Below are positions 45,716 to 53,732 of a stretch of 55,557 nt of DNA, one piece after another; position 1 is the first letter of the stretch; every line of letters begins with the position of its first letter. The position numbers and the translations under genes were made by a program. The stretch lies in NCBI RefSeq assembly GCF_027889715.1, contig NZ_JAPJZH010000025.1, forward strand, positions 1 to 55,557. Reading direction: 5' to 3'. Source of the stretch: Allohoeflea poritis (GTDB lineage Bacteria > Pseudomonadota > Alphaproteobacteria > Rhizobiales > Rhizobiaceae). The notes under the pieces were generated by a model. The model made no database searches. It was not told the origin of the DNA and saw only the letters and a program-made list of their open reading frames with translations.

Positions 45716-46152
45716 TTCCCTTGGTGATGATCTGTGAGGGTTCTCCGTATTTAGCCTTGGTCGCAGCAACGAAATCATCAATCGTCGGTTTCTGGTCGTC
45801 GGGCTTAATCGAAACCTGACGGGTAACTTGCTGGATCAGGTTGCCGGAATGCCAAGGCGTCACGATAATCCTGACGCCTTCCCTAACACCCATGATATTG
45901 CCGGTGGCAAAACTCTGATCTGCTATGTCTTCCCGAACCTTTTGGTTCTGACTGTCTTTCCAGTGTTTTGTCTTGAACCGGAAATTCGGATTGAGTGCCT
46001 TGAGACTTCGCTCGGCTGGAATGTCAAGGCTAACACCGCTGATATCAAATTCCAGTCCTGTGAACGAAGAACTGATACCATTCGTATCGGCGTTGGCATA
46101 AGGAGAAACAAACAAAAATGCTTGCAGTGAAAAGAGCAGTTGAGGGGCGCAT
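45706..46152 (-). pseudogene. Exported hypothetical protein, frameshifted and 3'-truncated
   Basis: Starting at ATG 46152, the frame reads MRPSTALFTASI, then shifts. Removing one base from the T run (plus-strand A run 46114-46118) gives a clean signal peptide ending SPYANA before DTNGIS, followed by about 130 residues with no recognised domain (DIPAERSLKALNPNFRF, IIVTPWHSGNLIQQVT). The 3' end meets the TraG fragment near 45710. Function unknown. Confidence 0.5.
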
Positions 46153-46384
46153 GTCAAAAGGCTTCCCTATTGATATCATTACCATATTTTTCTTGATTTC
46201 GCTCTCATCCATTGATTCATTAGGACAATCTTGAGGTGCAGTCGCCCTCAAAACACCGTCAATCAACGATTTCAAAAAGCAACCCTTTTGATGGGTTTCG
46301 ATTGCATGTGCCGTCCTTGCTCATGCTGCTGAAAACGTTAGGATTTCGGCGACGAAGACGACGAAAGCCCCATCCCAAAGACGA

Positions 46385-46948
46385 CTGAAAAAAATCGGTT
46401 ACATCCGTGTCTCGGATAAGGAGCAGACTGAGGATCTGCAGATTGACGCTCTGAAACATGCCGGATGCGATGTGATTTACGGCGATCACGGTGTGTCAGG
46501 CGCAGTCACGAAACGGCAGGGTTTGGAAGAACTGCTTGCCTCACTCCAGCAGGGCGACACGCTGTGTGTATGGAAACTGGACCGGCTGGGCCGTTCCACG
46601 ATCCATCTATTGCAGATGCTGGATGATCTGAGAAAACGGGGTGTGGACTTTCAGGCGATCACGCAGGGCATCGACACGACCAACGCAGTCGGCCGAATGC
46701 TTTACGGTCAGCTCGCTGTCTTTGCTGAGTTCGAACGGGAACAAATCAGCGAACGTACCAAGGCAGGCATGCAAGCGGCGAAGGCCCGCGGCAAACATAT
46801 CGGAAGACCGAGAAAACTGAATGCAGACCAGATCACTCGCGCCCGTACACAAATCGCAGCAAGGCAATACACAATCACTGACATCGCCCGAAATTACGGC
46901 GTCGCACCGCTCACAATTTCGAGGGCATTAAAGTGCCTCGAAAAATAG
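46385..46948 (+). CDS. Serine recombinase (resolvase/invertase) without a normal start codon
   Basis: The frame encodes a complete small serine recombinase of about 185 aa. It has the catalytic Ser in KKIGYIRVSDKEQ, the arginine motif CVWKLDRLGRS, the long E-helix (GRMLYGQLAVFAEFEREQIS) and a C-terminal Hin-type HTH (ITDIARNYGVAPLTISRALK). No ATG, GTG or TTG precedes the catalytic Ser in frame: candidates are CTG at 46385 or ATT at 46343, and the first GTG (46472) would remove the active site. It may use a rare start or have lost its 5' end. Confidence 0.75.
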   Translation: MKKIGYIRVSDKEQTEDLQIDALKHAGCDVIYGDHGVSGAVTKRQGLEELLASLQQGDTLCVWKLDRLGRSTIHLLQMLDDLRKRGVDFQAITQGIDTTNAVGRMLYGQLAVFAEFEREQISERTKAGMQAAKARGKHIGRPRKLNADQITRARTQIAARQYTITDIARNYGVAPLTISRALKCLEK

Positions 46949-47734
46949 TCAATCATATTCAGACCATGACGTCGCATCTTCCAAATGCCTCAAAAGACTT
47001 AAACCCAGTCTATTTTTAGATAGCTTAAATGCTTGTTTGTAGTCTTCGAAATGTAAGGCTAGTGGGTTTGGGTCAGTCAATTTAAGAGATTTGAGAAACG
47101 TCTCGAAGTCAGCGATGAGGTTTTGAGAGATGCTTTGTGCATCTTTTGCTCGTATCAAACTGAGGACGTTATGCCCCTCATGAAATTGATCTAATCTTTC
47201 TAGACTGAAGACCGGACTCCCCCGATTTGCTGATAGTGAAATCAGAATGGTTCTCACGCACCATGCAATTCGTTTTGGCAGTAAGGGCGACGACAAGAGC
47301 TCGTCAGAGCACTTTGTTATGAACCACGCGATCTCATTTGCGCTGTCAATTTCCGAATCGTACGATGACTTAAATTGGAAGCCGTCTTTGAGTTCTGCAA
47401 ATAGACTAAGGGGATCGTACAAAACGTTTCCCTCACTCAATACATGATAGAGGAAGAGGTCTCCTTCTTGCGCTCTGTTCCTCAAGTCTGAGAGCGGGTA
47501 AAATGAAAGCGACAAATTGCTTGCAGATTTGTGCTGTATTTGCCCATCGTCGGTTATGAGCAATATGTCTGTATCTGAATTTTCACTCTGATCGCCTCTT
47601 GCACGGCTGCCGTAAAGAGCAGCCGCTAAGATGGACATTTTTTCACCTTCAGCCCAGATAGCTTCATTGCTCGGACACTCTTTCCAAGGCTTCGGTGGAC
47701 ATCGTTCTGGCAGTTCGGACTGCAGCCAAGACAT
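46949..47734 (-). CDS. MNT-type nucleotidyltransferase coupled to capW
   Basis: A 261-aa protein with the minimal-nucleotidyltransferase signature GSRARGDQSENSDTD, an exact GSX10DXD motif at residues 42-56. The other 200 residues look helical and carry RLDQFHEGH, which faintly recalls the RX4H motif of HEPN proteins. The first ATG (47734) overlaps capW by 71 nt; an ATG at 47638 with AAGGTG upstream is a good alternative. It would transfer nucleotides to a partner protein or tRNA. It is the only gene between capW and the resolvase and is not a standard CBASS component. Confidence 0.8.
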   Translation of the reverse strand: MSWLQSELPERCPPKPWKECPSNEAIWAEGEKMSILAAALYGSRARGDQSENSDTDILLITDDGQIQHKSASNLSLSFYPLSDLRNRAQEGDLFLYHVLSEGNVLYDPLSLFAELKDGFQFKSSYDSEIDSANEIAWFITKCSDELLSSPLLPKRIAWCVRTILISLSANRGSPVFSLERLDQFHEGHNVLSLIRAKDAQSISQNLIADFETFLKSLKLTDPNPLALHFEDYKQAFKLSKNRLGLSLLRHLEDATSWSEYD

Positions 47735-48587
47735 CTTCTCTGTTGATCAAGACAAGCTGCTGTTTTTCAGGTGGTATTTTCCCTTCCTCAACATCAAGGT
47801 TGTATTGATCCATGAGGTAAAATGCATGACTCAACCTGACGGGAACTTTTTTGATGCCGTCAACCATTGCGTATTCGCTTGAGATTGCTTTCTGTCTGCC
47901 CCTGTCTAGCTTGGGGTTTGGGGCGAGTTCAAAGTTAATTCTTTGAAACCATTGATAATCAAGATCATAGTCGATGTCGCAGGCTGTCGCATTTCTGGTC
48001 GCGCTAATTCTGTTTAGATGATAGTCGCGAAAGTCATTGTGGCCTTTGTTCCAGGCGCGAACGTACCAAACACCTTTGCTGTGCGAAATTGCGTGGGGAG
48101 CAATCGTTCTTTCCGAGGCGGGCGACCCGGTCAACGAATGATAGCTTATTGTGAGCTCTTGCTTTAGTCGGATTGCGTCCAAAACGGACATGAGATGCAT
48201 GGTGTTAATCGGAGCTCGTTCGAGGGACACGACTTCGACGGGTGGCATTTCTTCAAACCACGTCTCCTTTCGCTCCATCCAACCACTCTCGACCGCAACT
48301 AGTTGTAGTAGATACCGCTCTCCTGCTTTCTTGAGAAGGTTCGGTTCAAAGCGCGGCAATCGAACATATGATTTTTGTTTTGGATCATACTCGCAATTTT
48401 CAGGCGCATGCCTTTGGTACATCGATATGTCATTAGTGGCTTGTTGCGCTGAAATGTCGAAGGCAGAGGACAAATCAGGGCGATTAAAGCGCCCGTACCA
48501 AAACAGCCGAAACTCTATGAACTCCATACGCTTACGAACACCCCACTTTACGTCGAAATCAGCGTATGTCATTTCACAAGCGCACAT
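47664..48587 (-). CDS. capW: CapW-like WYL-domain repressor of CBASS
   Basis: A 307-aa regulator with an N-terminal winged helix (KWGVRKRMEFIEFRLFWYGR, then NRPDLSSAFDISAQQATNDI), a WYL-type ligand domain (ERTIAPHAISHSKGVWYVRA, with HNDFRDYHLNRI) and a C-terminal WCX region. The pattern matches CapW, the repressor of CBASS operons that responds to single-stranded DNA. It is divergent from the CBASS genes with 137 bp between starts. Start at 48587; ATG 48572 is an alternative. Confidence 0.85.
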   Translation of the reverse strand: MCACEMTYADFDVKWGVRKRMEFIEFRLFWYGRFNRPDLSSAFDISAQQATNDISMYQRHAPENCEYDPKQKSYVRLPRFEPNLLKKAGERYLLQLVAVESGWMERKETWFEEMPPVEVVSLERAPINTMHLMSVLDAIRLKQELTISYHSLTGSPASERTIAPHAISHSKGVWYVRAWNKGHNDFRDYHLNRISATRNATACDIDYDLDYQWFQRINFELAPNPKLDRGRQKAISSEYAMVDGIKKVPVRLSHAFYLMDQYNLDVEEGKIPPEKQQLVLINREDVLAAVRTARTMSTEALERVSEQ

Positions 48588-48622
48588 TTAATAAGAATAT
48601 TCACAATCATCCTCCTATTTTC

Positions 48623-48654
48623 TTGACACATCTCTTAGTTGATATTATATTATC
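48623..48654 (+). promoter_or_regulatory. Sigma-70 promoter of the CBASS operon with overlapping CapW site
   Basis: TTGACA (48623-48628) and TATATT (48646-48651) are spaced by 17 bp, a near-consensus sigma-70 promoter pointing at the DUF2188 gene. A near-palindrome, GATATTATATTATC (48641-48654; two mismatches to symmetry), covers the -10 box. A strong promoter kept silent by a repressor at its -10 fits CapW control. CapW binding is inferred. Confidence 0.6.
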
Positions 48655-48724
48655 TATTAATTGAAATGAAGCGTCAAACCAAAAATTTTGAGGTTCATCG
48701 AGCTTCCAGAACAGGAAATTTAAG

Positions 48725-48949
48725 ATGAGTAAACGAAATCAACACGTTGTGCCCCACCAGGATGGGTGGGCTGTGAAAGGTGCCGGTAACCAAAGAGCGA
48801 CGAGCGTCCATGCCACTCAGGCAGAGGCTATCCAGTCAGCTCGGTCTACTGCCATCAACCAACAGAGCGAAATGCTCATTCACGGAAAAAACGGTCAAAT
48901 TCGGGAACGGAATTCATATGGCAATGATCCGTATCCCCCGAAAGGATGA
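48725..48949 (+). CDS. DUF2188 small protein
   Basis: A 74-aa protein with the DUF2188 pattern HVVPHQDGWAVKGAGNQRAT, then a C-terminal helix and IHGKNGQIRERNSYGNDPYPP. Members are small basic proteins often placed at the head of defence operons; no biochemical role is known. ACAGGAAA precedes the start. It ends 4 nt before the CD-NTase start, so the two are probably co-translated. Confidence 0.8.
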   Translation: MSKRNQHVVPHQDGWAVKGAGNQRATSVHATQAEAIQSARSTAINQQSEMLIHGKNGQIRERNSYGNDPYPPKG

Positions 48950-48953
48950 GGCT

Positions 48954-50156
48954 ATGAAGCATCACAGCAATAACGAAAAAAACAAACTTCTTGAGAAGCT
49001 GGTCGAGGTTTTGGACCTTCCTGATACCGCATACGAACGTGCAGCAGCGCGGTATGGGGACTTGGGGGAGTGGCTGGGTCGTGCAGATTCTGCTGTCGTG
49101 AAGTTCGAACCCCATGTTTATCCTCAGGGTTCGTTTCGTCTCGGAACTGCTATTCGTCCGCTGGATGAGTCCGAGGAGTATGACTTGGACCTTGCTTGTA
49201 AACTGAGTCAGGGCGCAACCAAGACCTCGCACACGCAAGAGCAGATCAAATCTCTCGTTGGACATGAAATTGGTAGGTACAGAGACGCGCGAGGAATAAA
49301 GTCACAACAGGAAGAAAAGCACAGATGCTGGCGTCTCGATTATAGAGACTCACCGAGTTTCCACATGGACATCGTGCCCTGCGTACCAGCGGCAGAAGAA
49401 GAACAGCGCGCCGCGTTTACAAAGATGGCTCGTTACGAAGGCGCCGGAATTTCACAGATTGCTTCTGAGCACACAGTTTGCATCACAGATAACAGGCTTC
49501 CCAACTACCGCGTTATTTCAGACGATTGGCTGTCCAGTAATCCTGAGGGATATGCTCAATGGTTTGAAGATCGTATGACCGAAAAGCGCGCGATCGCCCT
49601 TGCTGAAAAAGCGCAAATAGATGATCTGCCAGCGTACAAGCGTAAGACACCCTTGCAAAGGGTTGTGCAAATCTTGAAGCGCCATCGGGATCAGATGTTT
49701 AAGAACGACGAAGATTCCAAGCCTATATCGGTGATCATCACCACACTCGCTGCACGGTCATATCAGGGAGAAACAACACTTGAGAGCGCCCTTGAAGGTG
49801 TTCTCCTAAGAATGGGTGATCACGTCAATGCTTCAGCGCCGAGGGTCGCAAACCCCGTTAATCCAAGTGAAGATTTTGCTGATCGCTGGAGTATGCCTCA
49901 ATACGGGCATTTGCATCTTGAAGAGAATTTTTGGAGCTGGCTCGCTCAGGCGCAGACCGATTTTGAGTTGTTGAATGACCCCAAGAGCGTCGCCTTCGTG
50001 AGTGAGCAAATACAAACCAAGTTAGGCACCACTATTCCACTAGCGGCTATTGCCGGAATAATTGATGAGCCAGCAAAAGCTGAAACCATTCCGTCGCAGG
50101 TTCACGTTGTAACGAGCGAAAATCCTAAGCCCTGGAGATCAAGTTCGACCAAATGA
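48954..50156 (+). CDS. CD-NTase (CBASS cyclic oligonucleotide synthase)
   Basis: A 400-aa cGAS/DncV-like nucleotidyltransferase. The catalytic core shows YPQGSFRLGTAIRP with Gly-Ser at 59-60, the paired Asp77 and Asp79 in EYDLDLAC, and the third Asp (about 139) in FHMDIVPC. The C-terminal half is helical. On phage infection such enzymes make a cyclic di- or trinucleotide that activates the SAVED effector. The clade and product cannot be told by eye. Start 48954 has AAGGATGAGG upstream. The stop overlaps the E2 gene by 4 nt. Confidence 0.93.
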   Translation: MKHHSNNEKNKLLEKLVEVLDLPDTAYERAAARYGDLGEWLGRADSAVVKFEPHVYPQGSFRLGTAIRPLDESEEYDLDLACKLSQGATKTSHTQEQIKSLVGHEIGRYRDARGIKSQQEEKHRCWRLDYRDSPSFHMDIVPCVPAAEEEQRAAFTKMARYEGAGISQIASEHTVCITDNRLPNYRVISDDWLSSNPEGYAQWFEDRMTEKRAIALAEKAQIDDLPAYKRKTPLQRVVQILKRHRDQMFKNDEDSKPISVIITTLAARSYQGETTLESALEGVLLRMGDHVNASAPRVANPVNPSEDFADRWSMPQYGHLHLEENFWSWLAQAQTDFELLNDPKSVAFVSEQIQTKLGTTIPLAAIAGIIDEPAKAETIPSQVHVVTSENPKPWRSSSTK

Positions 50157-50794
50157 AGGAAGTCTCCCTCGGTGTCAGAAATTTTCTTAAGAGCCAACCG
50201 AGGATGGTTCTTCGTCCATCGAAATCCTCCGCTTTGACTTTAGAAGGCTTATATGAATTCGCGGCTGTTGATGAACATGGCAACGAGACTTTTGGCTCGT
50301 ACAATCTGCGGATTGAAATTCCAGAAAACTTCCCGAGAGAAATGCCGACGGTTTTTGAGGTGGGACAAAAAATTCCTCGAAAGCCTGAGAATCACGTCAA
50401 CCTAGATGGAAGTCTGTGCCTGGGCTCTCCGTTGCGCCTGAAGCTTCTCACAGATAGTGACAAAACGCTGTTGGGATTTGCGTCGAACTGCATATTTCCA
50501 TTCTTATATGCCCATTCGTTAGGTCGCTTTTTGTTTGGCGAACTTTCACATGGCTTGGCCGGATTGATCGAAGACTACAAAGACATGCTCGACGTTCAAA
50601 CAGAACGCCAAGTTGTTCAGTTTTTTACGCTTGCCTCACTTCGACGCCGCATCGCAAACAAACGAAAGTGCCCTTGTGGGTGTGACCGAAGGCTTGGAGT
50701 TTGTGAGTTTCGGCACAAAATCAATTCTTTCAGAAGCATTGCCCCTCGTTCGTGGTTCGCGACACATAAAGCTTATATCGAGAGGCAAATATAA
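50153..50794 (+). CDS. E2-like conjugating protein (type II-short CBASS)
   Basis: A 213-aa protein with a ubiquitin-conjugating (E2) fold. The strand/loop series YNLRIEIPENFPREMPTVFEV leads to ENHVNLDGSLCLGSP, with the catalytic Cys at 89 and the E2-type His at 81. The C-terminus has a small Cys/His cluster (KCPCGCDRRLGVCEFRHK; C173, C175, C177, C184, H188) like a SEC-C-type zinc site. E2 proteins without an E1-JAB partner define short type II CBASS systems, in which the E2 is thought to modify or prime the CD-NTase. It couples to the CD-NTase by ATGA. Confidence 0.87.
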   Translation: MKEVSLGVRNFLKSQPRMVLRPSKSSALTLEGLYEFAAVDEHGNETFGSYNLRIEIPENFPREMPTVFEVGQKIPRKPENHVNLDGSLCLGSPLRLKLLTDSDKTLLGFASNCIFPFLYAHSLGRFLFGELSHGLAGLIEDYKDMLDVQTERQVVQFFTLASLRRRIANKRKCPCGCDRRLGVCEFRHKINSFRSIAPRSWFATHKAYIERQI

Positions 50795-50796
50795 AA

Positions 50797-51885
50797 ATGA
50801 GAAAAATTTTTATCTTAATTTTTCATTTTGCCGCCAGAGCTATTGATTACTATTTTCGACTAAAAAATACCCCTCGATATCTAGCTAATATTGGTTTAAT
50901 TCTTATCGGCTCATCCAGTATAACATTTGGAGCGGTGGCCGCATTCCAATTTGGCAATGTCCCCATTACAGCGAGTTTTACCTTCGGCGATGCCCCTAGC
51001 GCACAGCTAGTTCTAGGCTTTTGTGTACTCGTTATAGGAATTTTGTTCGAAATTGCTTCTCACCTGAGAGACATACAACGGGAAAACAGAAGGCGAATAG
51101 CCGTCATCGAACTGCGTGGTCTGAGAGGCGTATCAGGAGCGCCTCTTGCAGAAGCCATACCCAAAAGCATTAGAGGCACTAAAGATCCATTGCTTATTTC
51201 GCTAAAGCCCAAAGACGATGGGCAGATCGAACCAATCGCAGCGATTAAGGAGATTTCTACGGTCGTTTCAACTCTTCAGCAACGGGAGCAGGGACAGAAC
51301 CGTGCAGATATTGTGAGAGTTTTTGGTGGTCTCGCTCCCGTACCATTCCTGTTCTTGACTGGTGTGATGCTAGATAATGAGCAAGGCTTAGAAGCCATAC
51401 TGGACTGGGACAGAGACCTTTTGAAATGGCGAGAGCTTGATGGGGTAGATGATTTATATCGATTTGTGCCATCCAATGTTCAGGAATTACCAGACAAAAC
51501 CGATGAGGTTATCTTAGCGGTATCAGCGTCGTTTAAGGTGGACATTGAAGGTGCACTTCAGGCAGCCGGTGATCTGCCGCTTGTTGAGCTCGATCTGGAA
51601 AATCGGTCAACTACAAGCCACTGGTCTGAAAGCAAGCAAATTGCTCTGGCTGCCAGTCTCCGCAACACGGTGCAGATTTTGAAAGACAAAGGCGTAAAGA
51701 AGATCCATCTTTTTTTGGCCGCGCCTGCAAGCTTATCGTTTCGGTTCGGAACGCAGTTTGATAAGCGGTTGTCGCCACCCACCATCATCTATCAGTATGA
51801 GCCTGACCACAAACCACCCTTTCCATGGGGTATTTCTTTACCCGTAGCCGGCAAAGAGGAGGCTTCGATAGAAATCCTCTCATAG
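50797..51885 (+). CDS. TM-SAVED effector (Cap14-type)
   Basis: A 362-aa membrane effector. Two hydrophobic segments at residues 29-50 and 69-89 precede a SAVED domain. SAVED marks are FGGLAPVPFLFLTGVML, DEVILAVSASFKVDIEGAL, and the typical end KKIHLFLAAPASLSFRFGTQ then PTIIYQYEP. SAVED binds the cyclic nucleotide, and oligomerisation is expected to breach the inner membrane and stop phage growth. It begins 3 nt after the E2 stop and is the last CBASS gene, followed by a hairpin at 51904-51929. Confidence 0.9.
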   Translation: MRKIFILIFHFAARAIDYYFRLKNTPRYLANIGLILIGSSSITFGAVAAFQFGNVPITASFTFGDAPSAQLVLGFCVLVIGILFEIASHLRDIQRENRRRIAVIELRGLRGVSGAPLAEAIPKSIRGTKDPLLISLKPKDDGQIEPIAAIKEISTVVSTLQQREQGQNRADIVRVFGGLAPVPFLFLTGVMLDNEQGLEAILDWDRDLLKWRELDGVDDLYRFVPSNVQELPDKTDEVILAVSASFKVDIEGALQAAGDLPLVELDLENRSTTSHWSESKQIALAASLRNTVQILKDKGVKKIHLFLAAPASLSFRFGTQFDKRLSPPTIIYQYEPDHKPPFPWGISLPVAGKEEASIEILS

Positions 51886-51903
51886 CATAAGCTCTTTTGA
51901 TGA

Positions 51904-51929
51904 GGTTCAAACAGCGGACCGTTTGAACC
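51904..51929 (+). terminator. Hairpin after the CBASS operon
   Basis: GGTTCAAAC and GTTTGAACC form a 9-bp stem with an 8-nt loop, 19 nt after the effector stop. There is no T run after it, so it may be a protective or Rho-dependent end rather than a classic intrinsic terminator. Confidence 0.45.
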
Positions 51930-52230
51930 GAGCTCCGACGCCCAATGCCAGGCTTTCTCCATGACTTAGGGTGATTCAGCGTCCCGCCGTTGGCCTCAAT
52001 GAATCGCTGGATCGTTTCGCTGGTGTTGAAGGGCTCAATGCCAGATCAGTGCCACACACTGAGGGGATGCAACGGGGAACAACGAGTTCCCCTTGCCAAG
52101 ATGTGGTGTGCTACACCACACATCTTGCAATAGCTCTTTAGGCAACAGTTCGCGGTCTTACTTAATAGCCTTCATTACCAAAAAACGAAAAGATCGTTTG
52201 GGTTCGAAAGCGGGTTTCTGGCGCATCATT
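51930..52230. other. Intergenic stretch with a possible decayed coding remnant
   Basis: No intact gene. On the minus strand from about 52042 to 51940 an open stretch reads in part FNTSETIQRFIEANGGTLN, with protein-like codon usage, but has no start or recognised family. The rest of the 300 bases, including 52045-52230, shows nothing I recognise. Confidence 0.4.
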
Positions 52231-53049
52231 TCATCGGCCCAATGCACGATAAAGTTTCAATGCTTTTTCGCTAACTTTTCTATTTGTGTTTGACGGCGTA
52301 AGGTCATTGATCTTTGAGCTGGGGAAGAGAACGTACTCAACTGTGCGACCTAAGCTGTAGTTTTTTACCTTCGTGCAAAACCTCGGGTCACTCGAAAGGC
52401 GCTTAGCACATCGAGTATCACCGAGCGCATCGAACAACGCTAGTGACCCCTCCCCGATTTTGTTATGCGGACCGCCATCGGCAACCAAGACCGGGATGAC
52501 TTTGTCACCATCAACAACGACACCGACATCCCCCATAGCTACACCCGTTTTGTCTCGAAACTCGCGAGATTCTCGATCATTCGGTCGACCAGGGCGTAGG
52601 CTATCGTAAGGGATCACTACATAAGGAACAATATCGGAGGTGACGTATTTCTGCCGCCATTTTGGCAATGCTTCATCACCCGGTGAAAGCTTCTTGTAGA
52701 AATACGTGGTTGGGCATTGATCTGTTCTTCCGCGCGTCCCAGCGCAGGGTGCGTACCCACCATCGACGTCAACCGACATTTTCGCCCTAAACGCAATCGC
52801 TTTACCATTCAATCGGAAGAAGCCATCTAGGTTGTTCAAATCACGCCTGCGTGGATCCGGGTGTCGACATCGTTTATTACCGCGCATTTCCCGGCCGTTG
52901 AAAATGTTTTCGCGATCACAGCGCTTAAACTGAGCTGAATAGCTGGTCAAAATCTCTTCTCTCGTCGGGGAAGAGTTATTCGGTCCAGTGCTAGAACAGC
53001 TTGAAATTCCCAAAGCCAATATAGAAACAAAAATGGATTTCCGCATCAT
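52231..53049 (-). CDS. Lipoprotein with a GH75 chitosanase-like domain
   Basis: A 272-aa exported lipoprotein. The signal (MMRKSIFVSILALGISSC) ends in a lipobox Cys. The mature part resembles fungal-type GH75 chitosanases: AFRAKMSVDVDGGYAPC around the first acidic residue, VPYVVIPYDSL, then GVAMGDVGVVVDGDKVIPVLVADGGP and KIGEGSLALFDAL with the candidate catalytic Glu. A role in cutting amino-sugar polymers or phage/peptidoglycan-type substrates is possible but unproven. Start at 53049 next to GGGGGG; longer frames are open. It lies downstream of the CBASS operon on the opposite strand. The 290 bases upstream of it hold nothing recognised. Confidence 0.68.
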   Translation of the reverse strand: MMRKSIFVSILALGISSCSSTGPNNSSPTREEILTSYSAQFKRCDRENIFNGREMRGNKRCRHPDPRRRDLNNLDGFFRLNGKAIAFRAKMSVDVDGGYAPCAGTRGRTDQCPTTYFYKKLSPGDEALPKWRQKYVTSDIVPYVVIPYDSLRPGRPNDRESREFRDKTGVAMGDVGVVVDGDKVIPVLVADGGPHNKIGEGSLALFDALGDTRCAKRLSSDPRFCTKVKNYSLGRTVEYVLFPSSKINDLTPSNTNRKVSEKALKLYRALGR

Positions 53050-53345
53050 GCCCCCCGACATTACGACCCGAACACAACCACGTAACGCATGGCTCAACAC
53101 AACTCAACATTGGCACAGTTAGAAATGCCACTTTAGACTGATTTGTCACCGATAAGCAGTCGCAAATAAATACCTCCAAATTGCATTGGACTTCAGGTTT
53201 CCCCTTGGGTCATTGTGGTGCTGTAGTGATTGCGACCGGATTGCAATGTCGCCTGAGTAGCGAAGCATTATTGCTCTATCTTGTCACGTGAACGAACACT
53301 TTTGAGATTCAGACTTCACCTTTTCGGATTGAGAAGGTTGGTGGC

Positions 53346-53531
53346 TCATTGTGAGCCACCGTTGTTTGCAATTTCAGTGGGAACCAGAAACATCACGCCG
53401 TTGTGGTTCATGAGGTCGGTAGGCACGATATCAAGCTGGATGATTGCGCCTTGCTTGTCGCCTTTTCGTTTCCACGCTGCGCCGATTTCTTTGGGGCGTC
53501 CGAGGATGTCATTACCCTCATTGTCTTGCAC
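53346..53531 (-). CDS. Small hypothetical protein, possibly 5'-truncated
   Basis: The 61-codon frame opens with GTG inside a tRNA-like segment and encodes RPKEIGAAWKRKGDKQGAII then QLDIVPTDLMNHNGVMFLVP. The EIGAAW-type core followed by an IQLD strand recalls small beta-rich proteins common in alphaproteobacterial genomes and integrated elements. The stop lies within a perfect hairpin, GGTGGCTCA-TTG-TGAGCCACC (53340-53360), which may end its transcript. The true start may have been removed by recombination at the tRNA-like site. Confidence 0.5.
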   Translation of the reverse strand: MQDNEGNDILGRPKEIGAAWKRKGDKQGAIIQLDIVPTDLMNHNGVMFLVPTEIANNGGSQ

Positions 53532-53567
53532 CCGACAGGATTCGAACTTGTGGCCACTGCCTTCTGA
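53527..53567 (-). other. tRNA-Arg-like 3' fragment, candidate attachment site
   Basis: Read on the minus strand, these bases match the 3' half of a bacterial tRNA-Arg: CAGAAGGCAG (anticodon arm 3' side), TGGCCACAAG, the T loop TTCGAATC, then CTGTCGGGTGCA (acceptor end and discriminator). The 5' half is lost or scrambled, since no matching GCACCCG stem is present within 100 bases. Integrated elements often carry such a tRNA 3' end as an attachment site. It sits 340 nt before a large serine recombinase gene. Confidence 0.55.
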
Positions 53568-53732
53568 GAGCGACCGCCTATCGGCGAAATTTTGTTGGCC
53601 CGATATTAATTGTGATCGGTTGGACCACTATGTGTATCTGTGCACACCAATCGACACGAGTTTTTTTGGCTTGGATTTCGATATCTTCGGGTTCTTTTGA
53701 CCAATCAAATTGGTTAGAGTCAGATTGGCCCC

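Noticed and set aside
53527-53600. Complete tRNA gene
   Set aside because: Only the 3' half fits; the 5' acceptor strand and a proper D arm are missing, so I list it as a fragment.
53281-53700. Open frame with TRQDSNLWPLPSESDRLS on the plus strand
   Set aside because: This type of peptide is a known artefact of reading a tRNA gene antisense; it led me to the tRNA-Arg-like fragment instead.
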